This document shows positions 41,938 through 51,460 of a stretch of DNA of 64,000 nucleotides, in pieces; within the stretch, counting starts at the first letter, position 1, and each line of letters begins with the position of its first letter. The stretch covers positions 146,341 to 210,340 of the forward strand of contig JAZRMW010000061.1 of assembly GCA_045647865.1 (NCBI GenBank), written 5' to 3'. The stretch is from Phocaeicola_A sp045647865. GTDB taxonomy: Bacteria > Bacteroidota > Bacteroidia > Bacteroidales > Bacteroidaceae. Below the pieces are notes generated by a model. That model had not been told where the DNA came from. It worked only from the letters and a program-made list of their open reading frames with translations, and searched no databases. A program made the translations under genes and the position numbers.

Positions 41938-43575
41938 ATGTTGAAACGATTATTATTATTGTGTACTTTGTTATTGGTTGTTGCCTTGGCAGGAATGAGT
42001 CAATCGGTTACGATTGATAAAATCAGATATGAAGTGATTTCACCTACGGAAGCTGTTTTGGTAGATGGGTATAATGCAGAAGGAGAGATTATACTTCCTA
42101 AAAATGTAATGATAGGAGGCAAACAATATGAAGTAACAAAAATTGCAGATTATGCATTCAAGAAACGTAAACAAGAAATGAGTTTTTATGGAAGTAAGAA
42201 ACTTAGAAGTATAACAATTCCTGAGAGTGTTAAAAGTATAGGCATTGAAGCTTTTGAATATTGTGAATCTCTTGTTGACGTTACAATGAAAGATGGGGTT
42301 ATAACCATTGGAAATAATGCATTTAGAGGTTGTAAGTCACTTTCTAGTATTGTTATGTCTAATAATCTTTCGGAAATAGGAACACTTGCTTTTTGTCGTT
42401 GTTATAAGTTGAAAGAAATTGTCGTTCCAGATTCTGAGCCTGTACAATATGAAGATTTTTGGAGTGATTTTTCTTCTGGGACAGTATCAATGCTTGGACA
42501 TAACGGAAGATGCCCCAATTGGATAATTGATTATATTATATCAAATTCTTTGGATGATGAGAATCTTTGGACAAAATGGGCGGCTGAAAAACAAAAAAGT
42601 GAAGATTATGCCTACAATAAGAAAGTTCAAGTAAATTTAGAAAAAACAGAAGATAAATCTGTAGAATTGGCAAAAAATGAGACGAAAGCTCCCGAATTGG
42701 TAAAAGAATATACACCAACTACTTATCCACAAGAAATTACACTTTTGTCAAGTGATGAAACAATTGAAGATGAAAAGGAAGATGAAAATAAATTTGCAGA
42801 TGTAGATGTCAATATTCCTAGTAGTACGCAAACTGCCAGCAATACTTTTGCCGTCATCATTGGCAACGAGAATTACAGTCAAGTAGCTAAGGTTCCTTAT
42901 GCTCTGAATGATGCCAAAACATTTGCTACCTATTGTCAAAAAACATTAGGGCTTCCTCAAAAAAATATTAGGACTTATATGGATGCAACATTTGGTATAA
43001 TGTTGTCCGCCATTGAAAACATCCAAGGAATAGCTAAGGCGTACAAAGGGAATATTAACGTTATATTCTATTATGCAGGACACGGACTTCCCAACGAGGA
43101 AAGTAAAGATGCTTTTCTTTTGCCTGTAGATGCCAGTGGAAGAAATACTCTCGCCTGCTACGCCACGAACAAACTGTATGAAGAGCTGGCAGGACTGGGA
43201 GCCAAGAGTGTGACGGTGTTCATGGATGCCTGCTTCAGCGGTGCACAGCGCGGCGAGGGTATGTTGGCCTCGGCACGAGGTGTGGCCATCAAGCCCCGCG
43301 ATGTGGAGCCGAAGGGGAACATGGTGGTCTTCTCAGCGGCCAGTGCCGACGAGACGGCCTATCCCTACACCGAGAAGGGACACGGCCTCTTCACCTACTT
43401 CCTGCTGAAGAAGTTGCAGGAGAGCAAGGGCAACGCCACCTTGGGCGAACTGGGCAGCTACATCCGCGAGAAGGTGTCACAGGAGTCCATCGTCACCAAC
43501 GGCAAGAGCCAAACTCCGACCGTAGTCTCATCGGCCGCACTGGGCGACGAATGGAAGAATATGAGGTTGAAGTGA
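41938..43575 (+). CDS. Exported caspase-like protease with LRR_5 domain
   Basis: A secreted or periplasmic protein with N-terminal signal peptide (MLKRLLLLCTLLLVVALA, start 41938; an ATG at 41911 would add nine residues). About four LRR_5 repeats follow, for example LRSITIPESVKSIGIEAFEYC. A charged linker leads to a peptidase C14 (caspase/metacaspase) domain from NTFAVIIGNENYSQV on. The catalytic pair is visible as YYAGHG (His382) and MDACFSG (Cys432). Base composition changes sharply near 43145: about 25 percent GC at 42601-42660 against about 63 percent at 43201-43260. The gene thus seems to be a hybrid with a conserved GC-rich catalytic end. It lies behind the structured RNA and next to mutS. 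Confidence 0.88.
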   Translation: MLKRLLLLCTLLLVVALAGMSQSVTIDKIRYEVISPTEAVLVDGYNAEGEIILPKNVMIGGKQYEVTKIADYAFKKRKQEMSFYGSKKLRSITIPESVKSIGIEAFEYCESLVDVTMKDGVITIGNNAFRGCKSLSSIVMSNNLSEIGTLAFCRCYKLKEIVVPDSEPVQYEDFWSDFSSGTVSMLGHNGRCPNWIIDYIISNSLDDENLWTKWAAEKQKSEDYAYNKKVQVNLEKTEDKSVELAKNETKAPELVKEYTPTTYPQEITLLSSDETIEDEKEDENKFADVDVNIPSSTQTASNTFAVIIGNENYSQVAKVPYALNDAKTFATYCQKTLGLPQKNIRTYMDATFGIMLSAIENIQGIAKAYKGNINVIFYYAGHGLPNEESKDAFLLPVDASGRNTLACYATNKLYEELAGLGAKSVTVFMDACFSGAQRGEGMLASARGVAIKPRDVEPKGNMVVFSAASADETAYPYTEKGHGLFTYFLLKKLQESKGNATLGELGSYIREKVSQESIVTNGKSQTPTVVSSAALGDEWKNMRLK

Positions 43576-43650
43576 GATTGTCCAATATTTGCACCAAACG
43601 CCTGGAAATTGGAAAATTGGCGAAAAATGAGGGAAAACACAATTTTTCCC

Positions 43651-43778
43651 GAAACTCTTGACACTTATGCTCAAAACACTTGACCCTCCCGTCCGAAACT
43701 CTTGACACTTGCGGACAGGAGGGTCAAGAGTTATGGAGCCAAGTGTCAAGTCTTTCGGGCGTAAGTGTCAAGTGTTTC
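43651..43778. repeat. Cluster of direct and inverted CTTGACACTT words
   Basis: GAAACTCTTGACACTT occurs at 43651-43666 and 43695-43710, and its inverted relatives AAGTGTCAAGT and AAGTGTCAAGTGTTTC at 43741-43751 and 43763-43778. Shorter versions (ACACTTGACC, GGTCAAGAGTT) lie between. GACCCTCC at 43682 pairs with GGAGGGTC at 43717, giving a hairpin. The rest of 43779-44000 shows only a small GGGCAGAC/GTCTGCCC hairpin at 43931-43952. Confidence 0.75.
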
Positions 43779-44007
43779 AGGAACGAATGAGGTGGGCGTG
43801 GAAAGGCAGAAGCATAAGGATGAGATGTTTTGTAAGAACATTTTAAAGAACTTTGTTCGTAATAGGAACGTCTGGAGATGGTGGTATGTGAAGAGGTTCA
43901 ATAGGACATAAGAAGCACGATTGCCGTAGGGGCAGACCTATGTGTCTGCCCAGATTGAAAGCATCAATAAATGATGGCTCCGTTCCTTATATCGAACTCA
44001 CACTGAT

Positions 44008-46623
44008 TTACAGCAATCTCTTTATCGCATCCAGTTTGTTCAATGCTTCCAGGGGAGTCAGGCTGTTTACATCCAAGTGCAATAGTTCATCGCGTATCTG
44101 GCACAGCACGGGGTCGTCCAGTTGGAAGAAACTCAGCTGCATACCTTCGCGTTCAGTGGCCACTTCGTTAAGAGGCTTTACGCTGATATCTTGTTGGCGG
44201 TTGTCCCGCTCCAATTGCCCTAATATCTGTGTAGCTCGTTTGACAATACTTCCGGGCATACCGGCCAGTTTGGCTACGTGGATACCAAAGGAGTGTTCAC
44301 TGCCTCCACGTTCCAATTTGCGGAGGAAGATAACCTTGCCATCTACCTCGCGTACCGACACGTTGTAGTTCTTGATTCGTTGGAACGAAGTTTCCATTTC
44401 GTTCAGTTCGTGATAGTGTGTGGCAAACAGGGTGCGTGCCTTGGCCCGTGGATGTTCATGGATGTGTTCTACAATGGCCCATGCAATGGAGATTCCATCG
44501 TAGGTGGATGTTCCTCGTCCCAACTCGTCAAATAATACCAGGCTACGGGGGGAGAGATTGTTCAGGATGTCCGCTGCCTCGTTCATCTCCACCATGAAGG
44601 TTGATTCGCCTACCGAGATGTTGTCACTTGCCCCTACACGGGTAAATATCTTATCCACCAGTCCGATGCGTGCACTCTCTGCAGGGACGAAACTTCCTGT
44701 TTGTGCCAACAGGGTGATGAGCGCCGTCTGACGGAGCAACGCACTCTTACCTGCCATGTTCGGACCTGTGATGATGATAATCTGTTGGTTATCGGTATCC
44801 AATCTTACGTCGTTGGCCACATATTGTTCGCCCACAGGCATTTGCCGTTCGATTACCGGATGGCGTCCCTGCCGGATGTCCAACACATCGCTGTCTTCCA
44901 CCACAGGACGTACATAGCGGTTCTCCATCGCCACTGTGGCCATGCTCAGCAGGCAGTCCAATTGGGCTACAGCCATGGCATTCACCTGAATGGCCGGTAT
45001 GAAATCGGCCACGGCCAACACCAATTCCTGGAATAATTTTCCCTCCAGCGCGAGAATTTTTTCTTCTGCGCCTAAGATTTTTTCTTCGTATTGTTTCAGT
45101 TCTTCGGTGATGTATCGTTCGGCATTTACCAATGTCTGTTTGCGTATCCATTCGGGTGGCACCAGGTCCTTGTAGGTGTTGCGAACCTCAATGTAGTATC
45201 CGAATACGTTGTTATAAGCAATTTTCAAACTTTGTATGCCTGTGCGTTCCACTTCGCGTTGCTGCATCTCCAGCAAATATTCCTTGCCGCTGTAGGCAAT
45301 GCGTCGCAGGTCATCCAGTTCGGCATTCACGCCATCGGCTATCACTCCTCCCTTGGCTATTAGCAGCGGTGGGTCACTCTTTACTTCGCGGGCTATACGC
45401 TGACGCATACTTTGACAGGGGTTCAGTTGTTCGCCTAATGTGCGCAGACTTTCGTTCCCCTCTTCGATACAGAGATTGCGGATAGGCTCTATCGCCTCCA
45501 GCGCAATGCGTAGTTGTACCATTTCACGTGGATTCACACGTCCTACAGCAACTTTCGAGATGATGCGCTCCAAGTCACCGATGCGGGACAATAGAGCATG
45601 TATTTCATCCCGCATGTCGGGGTGTCGGAAGAAATGTTCCACAACCTCCTGACGTTGTACGATGGGGGCAACATCTTTTAGCGGAAATACCAACCATCGT
45701 TTCAGCAAACGTGCTCCCATGGGACTGATGGTACGGTCCACCACATCCAGCAAGGTAGTACCCCCTTCATTCATCGAACCGACCAGTTCAAGACTGCGGA
45801 TGGTGAACTTGTCCATTCTTACGTGGCGGTCCTCCTCGATGCGTCTGAGGCTGGTGATATGCTTGATCTGTGTGTGTTGCGTTATCTCCAGGTACTGCAT
45901 GATGGCACCTGCTGCAATGATGCCGCTTTGCAGATGCTCCACACCGAATCCCTTCAGGTTCTTCGTTTCGAAATGGCGTGTCAGCCGTTCGCGTGCCTGT
46001 TGCAGGGTGAATACCCAGTCATCCAATTGATACGTGAAATATTTCGTGCCGAAAGCTGATTCGAACTGTTCCTTTCGTCCGCGTTCATACAATATCTCTT
46101 TGGGAGCAAATCCTGCTAATAATTTGTCTATATAGTCTGTAGTCCCTTCGGCTGTCAGAAATTCGCCCGTTGAGATGTCCAGTAGGGCAACACCCGTCAC
46201 TCCCTTTCCCCAATGTACCGCTGCCAGAAAATTATTCTCCTTGTAGCTCAATACATTGTCTTGTGTGGCCACACCCGGAGTCACCAATTCTGTGATACCG
46301 CGTTTCACCAGCTTTTTGGCCAATTTCGGGTCTTCCAGTTGGTCGCAGATAGCCACCCGTCGTCCGGCTCTCACCAGTCGGGGTAAGTAAGTGTCCAATG
46401 CATGGAAAGGAAATCCGGCCATCTCCAATGCAGCCGTCTGTCCGCCGTTGTTGCGTTTAGTCAACGTGATGCCCAATATTTCCGATGCCACTACGGCATC
46501 CTCGCCATACGTTTCATAGAAGTCTCCACAACGGAACAGCAACACCGCATCAGGGTGCTTTGCCTTGAATTCATAGAATTGCTGCATCATAGGGGTCAGC
46601 TCCCCAGCTTTTTGTTTGGCCAC
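44008..46623 (-). CDS. mutS: DNA mismatch repair protein MutS
   Basis: An 871-residue full-length MutS that recognises mismatches and starts repair. The N-terminal mismatch-binding domain begins LTPMMQQFYEFKAKHPDAVL with the FYE wedge in CGDFYETYGEDA. The ATPase end has Walker A GPNMAGKSALLRQ, SIFMVEMNE-like STFMVEMNEA and LFDELGRGTSTYDG. The last 50 bp are duplicated at 41181. Confidence 0.97.
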   Translation of the reverse strand: MAKQKAGELTPMMQQFYEFKAKHPDAVLLFRCGDFYETYGEDAVVASEILGITLTKRNNGGQTAALEMAGFPFHALDTYLPRLVRAGRRVAICDQLEDPKLAKKLVKRGITELVTPGVATQDNVLSYKENNFLAAVHWGKGVTGVALLDISTGEFLTAEGTTDYIDKLLAGFAPKEILYERGRKEQFESAFGTKYFTYQLDDWVFTLQQARERLTRHFETKNLKGFGVEHLQSGIIAAGAIMQYLEITQHTQIKHITSLRRIEEDRHVRMDKFTIRSLELVGSMNEGGTTLLDVVDRTISPMGARLLKRWLVFPLKDVAPIVQRQEVVEHFFRHPDMRDEIHALLSRIGDLERIISKVAVGRVNPREMVQLRIALEAIEPIRNLCIEEGNESLRTLGEQLNPCQSMRQRIAREVKSDPPLLIAKGGVIADGVNAELDDLRRIAYSGKEYLLEMQQREVERTGIQSLKIAYNNVFGYYIEVRNTYKDLVPPEWIRKQTLVNAERYITEELKQYEEKILGAEEKILALEGKLFQELVLAVADFIPAIQVNAMAVAQLDCLLSMATVAMENRYVRPVVEDSDVLDIRQGRHPVIERQMPVGEQYVANDVRLDTDNQQIIIITGPNMAGKSALLRQTALITLLAQTGSFVPAESARIGLVDKIFTRVGASDNISVGESTFMVEMNEAADILNNLSPRSLVLFDELGRGTSTYDGISIAWAIVEHIHEHPRAKARTLFATHYHELNEMETSFQRIKNYNVSVREVDGKVIFLRKLERGGSEHSFGIHVAKLAGMPGSIVKRATQILGQLERDNRQQDISVKPLNEVATEREGMQLSFFQLDDPVLCQIRDELLHLDVNSLTPLEALNKLDAIKRLL

Positions 46624-46665
46624 AGATCTTTCGGATTAATTGTTTATAATTCGGATTAAGGAGAG

Positions 46666-46673
46666 CAAAGGTA
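46666..46673 (-). promoter_or_regulatory. -7 promoter element of mutS
   Basis: TACCTTTG on the minus strand, 43 bp upstream of the mutS start codon. The -33 position is T-rich (TTCT) but not consensus. The gap 46674-46765 shows no gene. Confidence 0.55.
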
Positions 46674-46765
46674 CGCAATATTTTGCAGATGTAGAAAAAA
46701 TAGACAGATAATCTGTTTGATTTTTGATAGACAAAATGAAAACATGCATGAAGCAGATACTCTTA

Positions 46766-46809
46766 TTTGTAGAAAATGTTGATCTTCAAACTTCAACCTT
46801 TTCTACAAA
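46766..46809 (-). terminator. Hairpin after pfkA
   Basis: TTTGTAGAAAA and TTTTCTACAAA form a perfect 11-bp stem, extended by TTGA/TCAA nearer the loop. It lies 37 bp beyond the pfkA stop codon. Confidence 0.65.
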
Positions 46810-46845
46810 AAGAATATACTGGATTGTAAATAATCTTCAATTGGA

Positions 46846-47856
46846 CTATCCGAAACAAACGCCCATGTGTTGTCCTTGCAGGATGAGTTCATGGTCGGGT
46901 GGGACAAGGCGTGTACAGCCTGCCACTTCGGACAGGGGAACGGAAGTGATGTCTCCACCGCTGACGGCAACCATACGTCCGTAGTGTTGGTCGGCAATCA
47001 GTTCCACAGCATGACTACCCATACGGGTGGACAGTATGCGGTCGAAGGAGCAGGGAGAACCTCCGCGTTGGGTGTATCCAAGAACGGTTTCGCGGGCATC
47101 GATGCCTGTCATCTCGGTAATGGTGGAGGCGATGTATTCGCCTGCACGTCCGGGGTGGGGTGTGGATAATCCTTCGGCAACGACGACGATGGCATAATTC
47201 TTGCCGCGTTGCATGCGTTGCATGATGGTCTGGCAAATGTTGTCCATGTCGTAAGGGAGTTCGGGGATGAGGATGACATCGCCTCCTCCGGCCATCCCGC
47301 TATAGAGGGCTATCCATCCGGCTTTATGTCCCATAACTTCGATGACCATCACACGGCGATGGGCACTGGCGGTACTGTGAAGACGGTCGATCGCTTCGGT
47401 GGCAATGCTGACGGCTGTATGGAAACCGAAGCAGAGGTCTGTGCCTGCCACATCGTTGTCAATCGTCTTGGGAATACCGATGACGGGAATGCCTGCACGG
47501 GCCATTTTTCCTGCGGTCTTCTGTGTGCCGTTGCCACCGATACATACGACGGCATCCAATCCCAATTTCTCGACATTGGCCTTCAGCAGAGCCGGCTTGT
47601 CAATGCCGGGTATGGCGTGTTTCTTGCTGTAGGGCTTTTCGCGTGAGGTTCCCAAGATGGTTCCTCCCATAGTGAGCAAACCCGTGAGCGAACGTTCGGT
47701 CATGGGTTCATAGTCGAGATCAATCAATCCCTTGAAGCCGCCGTGGATGCCGATAACTTCCATGCCGTAATTCAATATTGCGGTTTTGCACACACCACGG
47801 ATGGTGGCATTGATGCCGGGACAATCGCCGCCCGATGTAAGGATTCCGATACGCAT
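46846..47856 (-). CDS. pfkA: 6-phosphofructokinase
   Basis: This enzyme phosphorylates fructose 6-phosphate in glycolysis. MRIGILTSGGDCPGINATIRG and GIPKTIDNDVAGTDLCFGF are clear family marks, and 336 residues is typical. The usual GGDGS at the phosphoryl-donor site reads GGNGTQ, and PGTIDND reads PKTIDND. Gly after Asx favours ATP as donor, while Lys in PKTIDND is shared with PPi-using and plant-type enzymes; donor choice is therefore not certain. The gene diverges from the GH3-family gene. Confidence 0.93.
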   Translation of the reverse strand: MRIGILTSGGDCPGINATIRGVCKTAILNYGMEVIGIHGGFKGLIDLDYEPMTERSLTGLLTMGGTILGTSREKPYSKKHAIPGIDKPALLKANVEKLGLDAVVCIGGNGTQKTAGKMARAGIPVIGIPKTIDNDVAGTDLCFGFHTAVSIATEAIDRLHSTASAHRRVMVIEVMGHKAGWIALYSGMAGGGDVILIPELPYDMDNICQTIMQRMQRGKNYAIVVVAEGLSTPHPGRAGEYIASTITEMTGIDARETVLGYTQRGGSPCSFDRILSTRMGSHAVELIADQHYGRMVAVSGGDITSVPLSEVAGCTRLVPPDHELILQGQHMGVCFG

Positions 47857-47896
47857 AGTTTTTTAATCCGTCACAACATTCGTTAAATTCAGTGCG

Positions 47897-47933
47897 TAAA
47901 GATAGGTATTTTCAGAAGTTTACACTAATTTTG
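47897..47933. promoter_or_regulatory. Divergent promoter elements between pfkA and the GH3-family gene
   Basis: On the minus strand TATCTTTA (47904-47897) could serve pfkA, and on the plus strand TAATTTTG (47926-47933) the GH3-family gene. Both -33 boxes are unclear. Confidence 0.45.
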
Positions 47934-47973
47934 CACTGTATTTTATCTAAATTTCGGATAAATTTTAGCAAGA

Positions 47974-49482
47974 ATGAGTATAACCGGACTTATCAGTAAA
48001 GGTTTTATCCCGCGTCAACGGGCTTTGACCGCTTATGATACACAAGCAGAATCCCTGCAAACCGAACAGCTGAAGAGGCTGCTCGGAAAGGCTGCCCATA
48101 CGGAATGGGGGCGAAAATATGAATACCGTACCATACAGACGTATGAGGAGTATGCCCGAAGGGTGCCTGTACAATCTTATGATGACATAAAACCCTATGT
48201 GGAGCGTATGCGGCACGGAGAAAGCAACGTGTTGTGGCCATCGCAGGTACGTTGGTATGCCAAATCGTCGGGTACCACGAATGACAAGAGCAAGTTCATC
48301 CCCGTCACTCGTGAGGGATTGAAGCAGATGCATTACATGGGACCAGTGGATTGTGTGGCTTACTATTTGCAGACGCGTCCCGATTCGCATTTCTTCGAAG
48401 GTAAGGGGCTTATTTTGGGAGGAAGTCATGCTCCCAACTATAATCTGAAGCATAGTTTGGTGGGTGACCTTTCGGCCATTCTTATCGAGAATATGAATCC
48501 GTTGGCCAATCTTATCCGTGTGCCCTCCAAGGAGGTTGCTTTGCTGGACGACTTCGAAGAAAAGATGGAGCGCATTGCCCGTTGTACAATCAACAAGAAC
48601 ATTACCAATATCTCCGGTGTGCCTTCGTGGATGATGGCCGTCATCAAACGTGTTCTGGAAATTACCGGTGCACAGTCTTTGGATGAGGTATGGCCTAATT
48701 TGGAAATCTTTTTCCATGGAGGAGTAAGTTTTGCTCCGTATCGTGAAACTTACAAGCAACTTATCCGTGGTTCCCGGATGCAATACCGCGAGACCTATAA
48801 TGCCAGTGAAGGATTCTTCGGGGTACAGAACGACCCCGCTGACCCTGCCATGATGTTGATGTTGGATTACGGTGTGTTCTACGAATTCATCCCATTGGAA
48901 GAATTGGGCAAACCCAATCCGAATATCGTACCATTGACTGGTGTTGAGGTTGGACGGAACTATGCTGTGGTCATCAGTAATCCATGCGGACTTTGGCGTT
49001 ACATGATAGGTGATACCGTACGGTTCACGAACAAGAATCCTTATAAGTTCATTATATCCGGACGCACTAAACATTTCATCAATGCTTTTGGCGAAGAGTT
49101 GGTGGTGGAGAATGCAGAGAAGGGATTGCAAGCGGCGTGTGATGCAACAGGTGCACAAGTGAGCGAATATACGGCTGCTCCGGTCTTTATGGGTGTCGAT
49201 GCCAAGTGTCGTCATCAATGGCTGATCGAATTTTCCGTGGCTCCCGATTCCATAGAGCGCTTTACTCAGGTGTTGGATCAGACGTTGCAACAGGTGAACA
49301 GCGACTATGAAGCCAAGCGTTACAAGGATATTACCTTGCAATGTCTGGAGGTGGTTACTGCCCGTCCGAATCTTTTCCATGACTGGTTGAAGGCCAAGGG
49401 AAAATTGGGTGGACAGCACAAAGTTCCCCGCTTGAGTAATACTCGTGAATATATGGATGAGATGATGATGTTTAATAAATAA
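47974..49482 (+). CDS. GH3 auxin-responsive-promoter family protein (acyl-adenylate type)
   Basis: A 502-residue cytoplasmic protein of the ANL-like GH3 family. The ATP/AMP motif WYAKSSGTTNDKSKFIPVT (about 93-112) and the later motif YNASEGFFGVQ are present. In plants GH3 enzymes join amino acids to acyl hormones through an acyl-adenylate; the bacterial substrate is unknown. It is followed after 3 bp by a lipoprotein gene, so the two are co-transcribed. Confidence 0.9.
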   Translation: MSITGLISKGFIPRQRALTAYDTQAESLQTEQLKRLLGKAAHTEWGRKYEYRTIQTYEEYARRVPVQSYDDIKPYVERMRHGESNVLWPSQVRWYAKSSGTTNDKSKFIPVTREGLKQMHYMGPVDCVAYYLQTRPDSHFFEGKGLILGGSHAPNYNLKHSLVGDLSAILIENMNPLANLIRVPSKEVALLDDFEEKMERIARCTINKNITNISGVPSWMMAVIKRVLEITGAQSLDEVWPNLEIFFHGGVSFAPYRETYKQLIRGSRMQYRETYNASEGFFGVQNDPADPAMMLMLDYGVFYEFIPLEELGKPNPNIVPLTGVEVGRNYAVVISNPCGLWRYMIGDTVRFTNKNPYKFIISGRTKHFINAFGEELVVENAEKGLQAACDATGAQVSEYTAAPVFMGVDAKCRHQWLIEFSVAPDSIERFTQVLDQTLQQVNSDYEAKRYKDITLQCLEVVTARPNLFHDWLKAKGKLGGQHKVPRLSNTREYMDEMMMFNK

Positions 49483-49485
49483 AAT

Positions 49486-51441
49486 ATGTTCAACCAACAA
49501 CCTACATATAACCAACGCTTGCTTGGCCCGCTATTGTTGCTGGCGATGCTTGTCGTATCGTGTGCCCGCATGGGTTCACCCGATGGAGGACCTTATGATG
49601 AAACTCCACCTGTAATTGTGCGTACCAATCCGGCTATCGGTGCGATCAATAGTCATGAAAAACGCATAGTGCTGGAGTTTGACGAATACATCAAGTTGGA
49701 AAACGCTTCAGAAAAGGTCATCATTTCGCCCCCTCAAGTGGAGATGCCCGAGATTAAGGCCAGCGGAAAGCGTGTCATTGTGGAATTGGTGGACACGATG
49801 AAGTCCAACACCACGTATTCCATTGACTTTGGCGATGCCATCACTGACAATAATGAGGGTAATCCCATGGGGCAGTTTGCCTTCACCTTCTCTACGGGTA
49901 ACACCATAGATTCCATGGAGGTGGCAGGAACTATCCTCAATGCTGAAAATCTGGAACCGATAAAGGGTATGCAGGTGGGACTATATGCCGATCTTTCGGA
50001 TACGGCTTTCACTACCAAGCCTTTTGAACGTATCTCGCGTACTGATGCTGCTGGACGATTCACCATCAAGGGGGTTGCTCCCGGTAAATACCGCATCTAT
50101 GGATTGATGGACGGTGACCAGAATTTCCATTTCAGCCAACGGAGCGAAATGATAGCTTTTATGGACTCCCTCGTTGTTCCCTATAGTGAGCCGGCTGTAC
50201 GGCAAGATACTTTCTGGATTGACTCGTTGACTATTGACACTATCATTGATGTGCCCTATACCCGTTATCTCCCTGATGATTTGCTGCTCAGAGCATTCAA
50301 GGAGGAGGTAAACCTTCAGTATCTGCTCAAGAACGAGCGCCTCACACCGAATAAATTTTCCGTCTATTTTGCGGCAAAGGCTGATACATTGCCGACTCTC
50401 AAGGGGTTGAACTTTGATGAGAAGGATGCTTTCATTATCGAGAAGAGTCATCATAACGATACCATCCATTATTGGATAAAAGACTCTGCCCTTATTCGCT
50501 TGGATACGTTGAAAATGACTCTTGACTACCTCTACACGGATACGTTGGGACAGCTTGTTCCTCGTATGGATACGCTCTATCTGTCTTCCAAGAAAACATT
50601 GGCTATGTTCCAGAAGGAAAAGGACCAAGCGATGGAGGAATTCCAAAAAGAGCTCAAGAAACGCCGTCGTCGTCTGAAAGAGGGTGAGGTCCTGACCGAT
50701 ACGCTTCCTCCAATCAAGTTCTTGAAACCGAAGGTGGGAAGTATCAAGGATGTGCATGCAACGCTTACTGTCGAATTCACTGAGCCATTGGCACGCATAG
50801 ACACACAGGCCATACATCTGAGCTTGAAGGTGGATACGCTGTGGAAAGAAATCCCCTATCGTTTCGAACAGTTGGATGGTGAAATCCGCAAATACCGCAT
50901 ACGTGCAGAGTGGCGTCCCGAACAGGAATACGAACTTGTCTTCGATTCAACTGCCTTTACAGGTATTTATGGGTTGCATTCGGATAAGATGAAGCAGACT
51001 ATGAAGATGCGTTCACTCGATGATTACGGAACATTGGCTTTCGATGTAAAGGGGGGAGGACTCTCTCCAAATGCCTATGTGGAGCTTCTTGACAACAATG
51101 ACAAACCTGTGAGAAGACAGATGCTGAAGAAGGGAAATGCCCAATTCTTCTTCCTCAATCCGGGTAAATATTACGCACGCATTGTGGATGACACGAATGG
51201 TAATGGCAAGTGGGATACAGGTCTCTATGCTGACCGTTTGCAACCGGAAAGTGTCTATTATTTCCCACAAATGCTGGATGTACGTGCCCTATGGGACATG
51301 CGACAGGATTGGGATATCCATGCAACACCTGTTGCCAAGCAGAAACCGTTGGAAATTACCAAACAGAAACCTGAAGAAAAGAAAGAACGCCGAAGCAAAA
51401 ATGCTGAGCGTGAAGAACGTAAGAGAAAGAACTCTGACTAA
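49486..51441 (+). CDS. Ig-like domain lipoprotein
   Basis: A 651-residue lipoprotein with lipobox LLAMLVVSC-AR. An N-terminal Big_5/SbsA-like Ig domain (TPPVIVRTNPAIGA to FAFTFSTGN, about 40-140) is followed by a carboxypeptidase-like regulatory fold (VAGTILNAENLEPIKGMQV to YRIYGLMDGD, about 145-205). More beta-rich parts and a Lys/Glu-rich C-terminus with many KK and EE pairs come next. It is probably anchored in the outer or inner membrane facing the periplasm; its role is unknown. This composition is common in a conserved Bacteroidetes family. Confidence 0.82.
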   Translation: MFNQQPTYNQRLLGPLLLLAMLVVSCARMGSPDGGPYDETPPVIVRTNPAIGAINSHEKRIVLEFDEYIKLENASEKVIISPPQVEMPEIKASGKRVIVELVDTMKSNTTYSIDFGDAITDNNEGNPMGQFAFTFSTGNTIDSMEVAGTILNAENLEPIKGMQVGLYADLSDTAFTTKPFERISRTDAAGRFTIKGVAPGKYRIYGLMDGDQNFHFSQRSEMIAFMDSLVVPYSEPAVRQDTFWIDSLTIDTIIDVPYTRYLPDDLLLRAFKEEVNLQYLLKNERLTPNKFSVYFAAKADTLPTLKGLNFDEKDAFIIEKSHHNDTIHYWIKDSALIRLDTLKMTLDYLYTDTLGQLVPRMDTLYLSSKKTLAMFQKEKDQAMEEFQKELKKRRRRLKEGEVLTDTLPPIKFLKPKVGSIKDVHATLTVEFTEPLARIDTQAIHLSLKVDTLWKEIPYRFEQLDGEIRKYRIRAEWRPEQEYELVFDSTAFTGIYGLHSDKMKQTMKMRSLDDYGTLAFDVKGGGLSPNAYVELLDNNDKPVRRQMLKKGNAQFFFLNPGKYYARIVDDTNGNGKWDTGLYADRLQPESVYYFPQMLDVRALWDMRQDWDIHATPVAKQKPLEITKQKPEEKKERRSKNAEREERKRKNSD

Positions 51442-51460
51442 AGTTGACGAGGCATCCACT

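Noticed and set aside
46724..46984. An 86-codon plus-strand frame between mutS and pfkA
   Set aside because: It crosses the pfkA terminator hairpin and runs into pfkA antisense, with no recognisable features.
47965..49515. A 516-codon open frame on the minus strand, antisense to the GH3-family gene
   Set aside because: It mirrors the coding gene in the opposite strand, has no recognisable domain and no promoter or start context of its own; the plus-strand gene carries clear family motifs.
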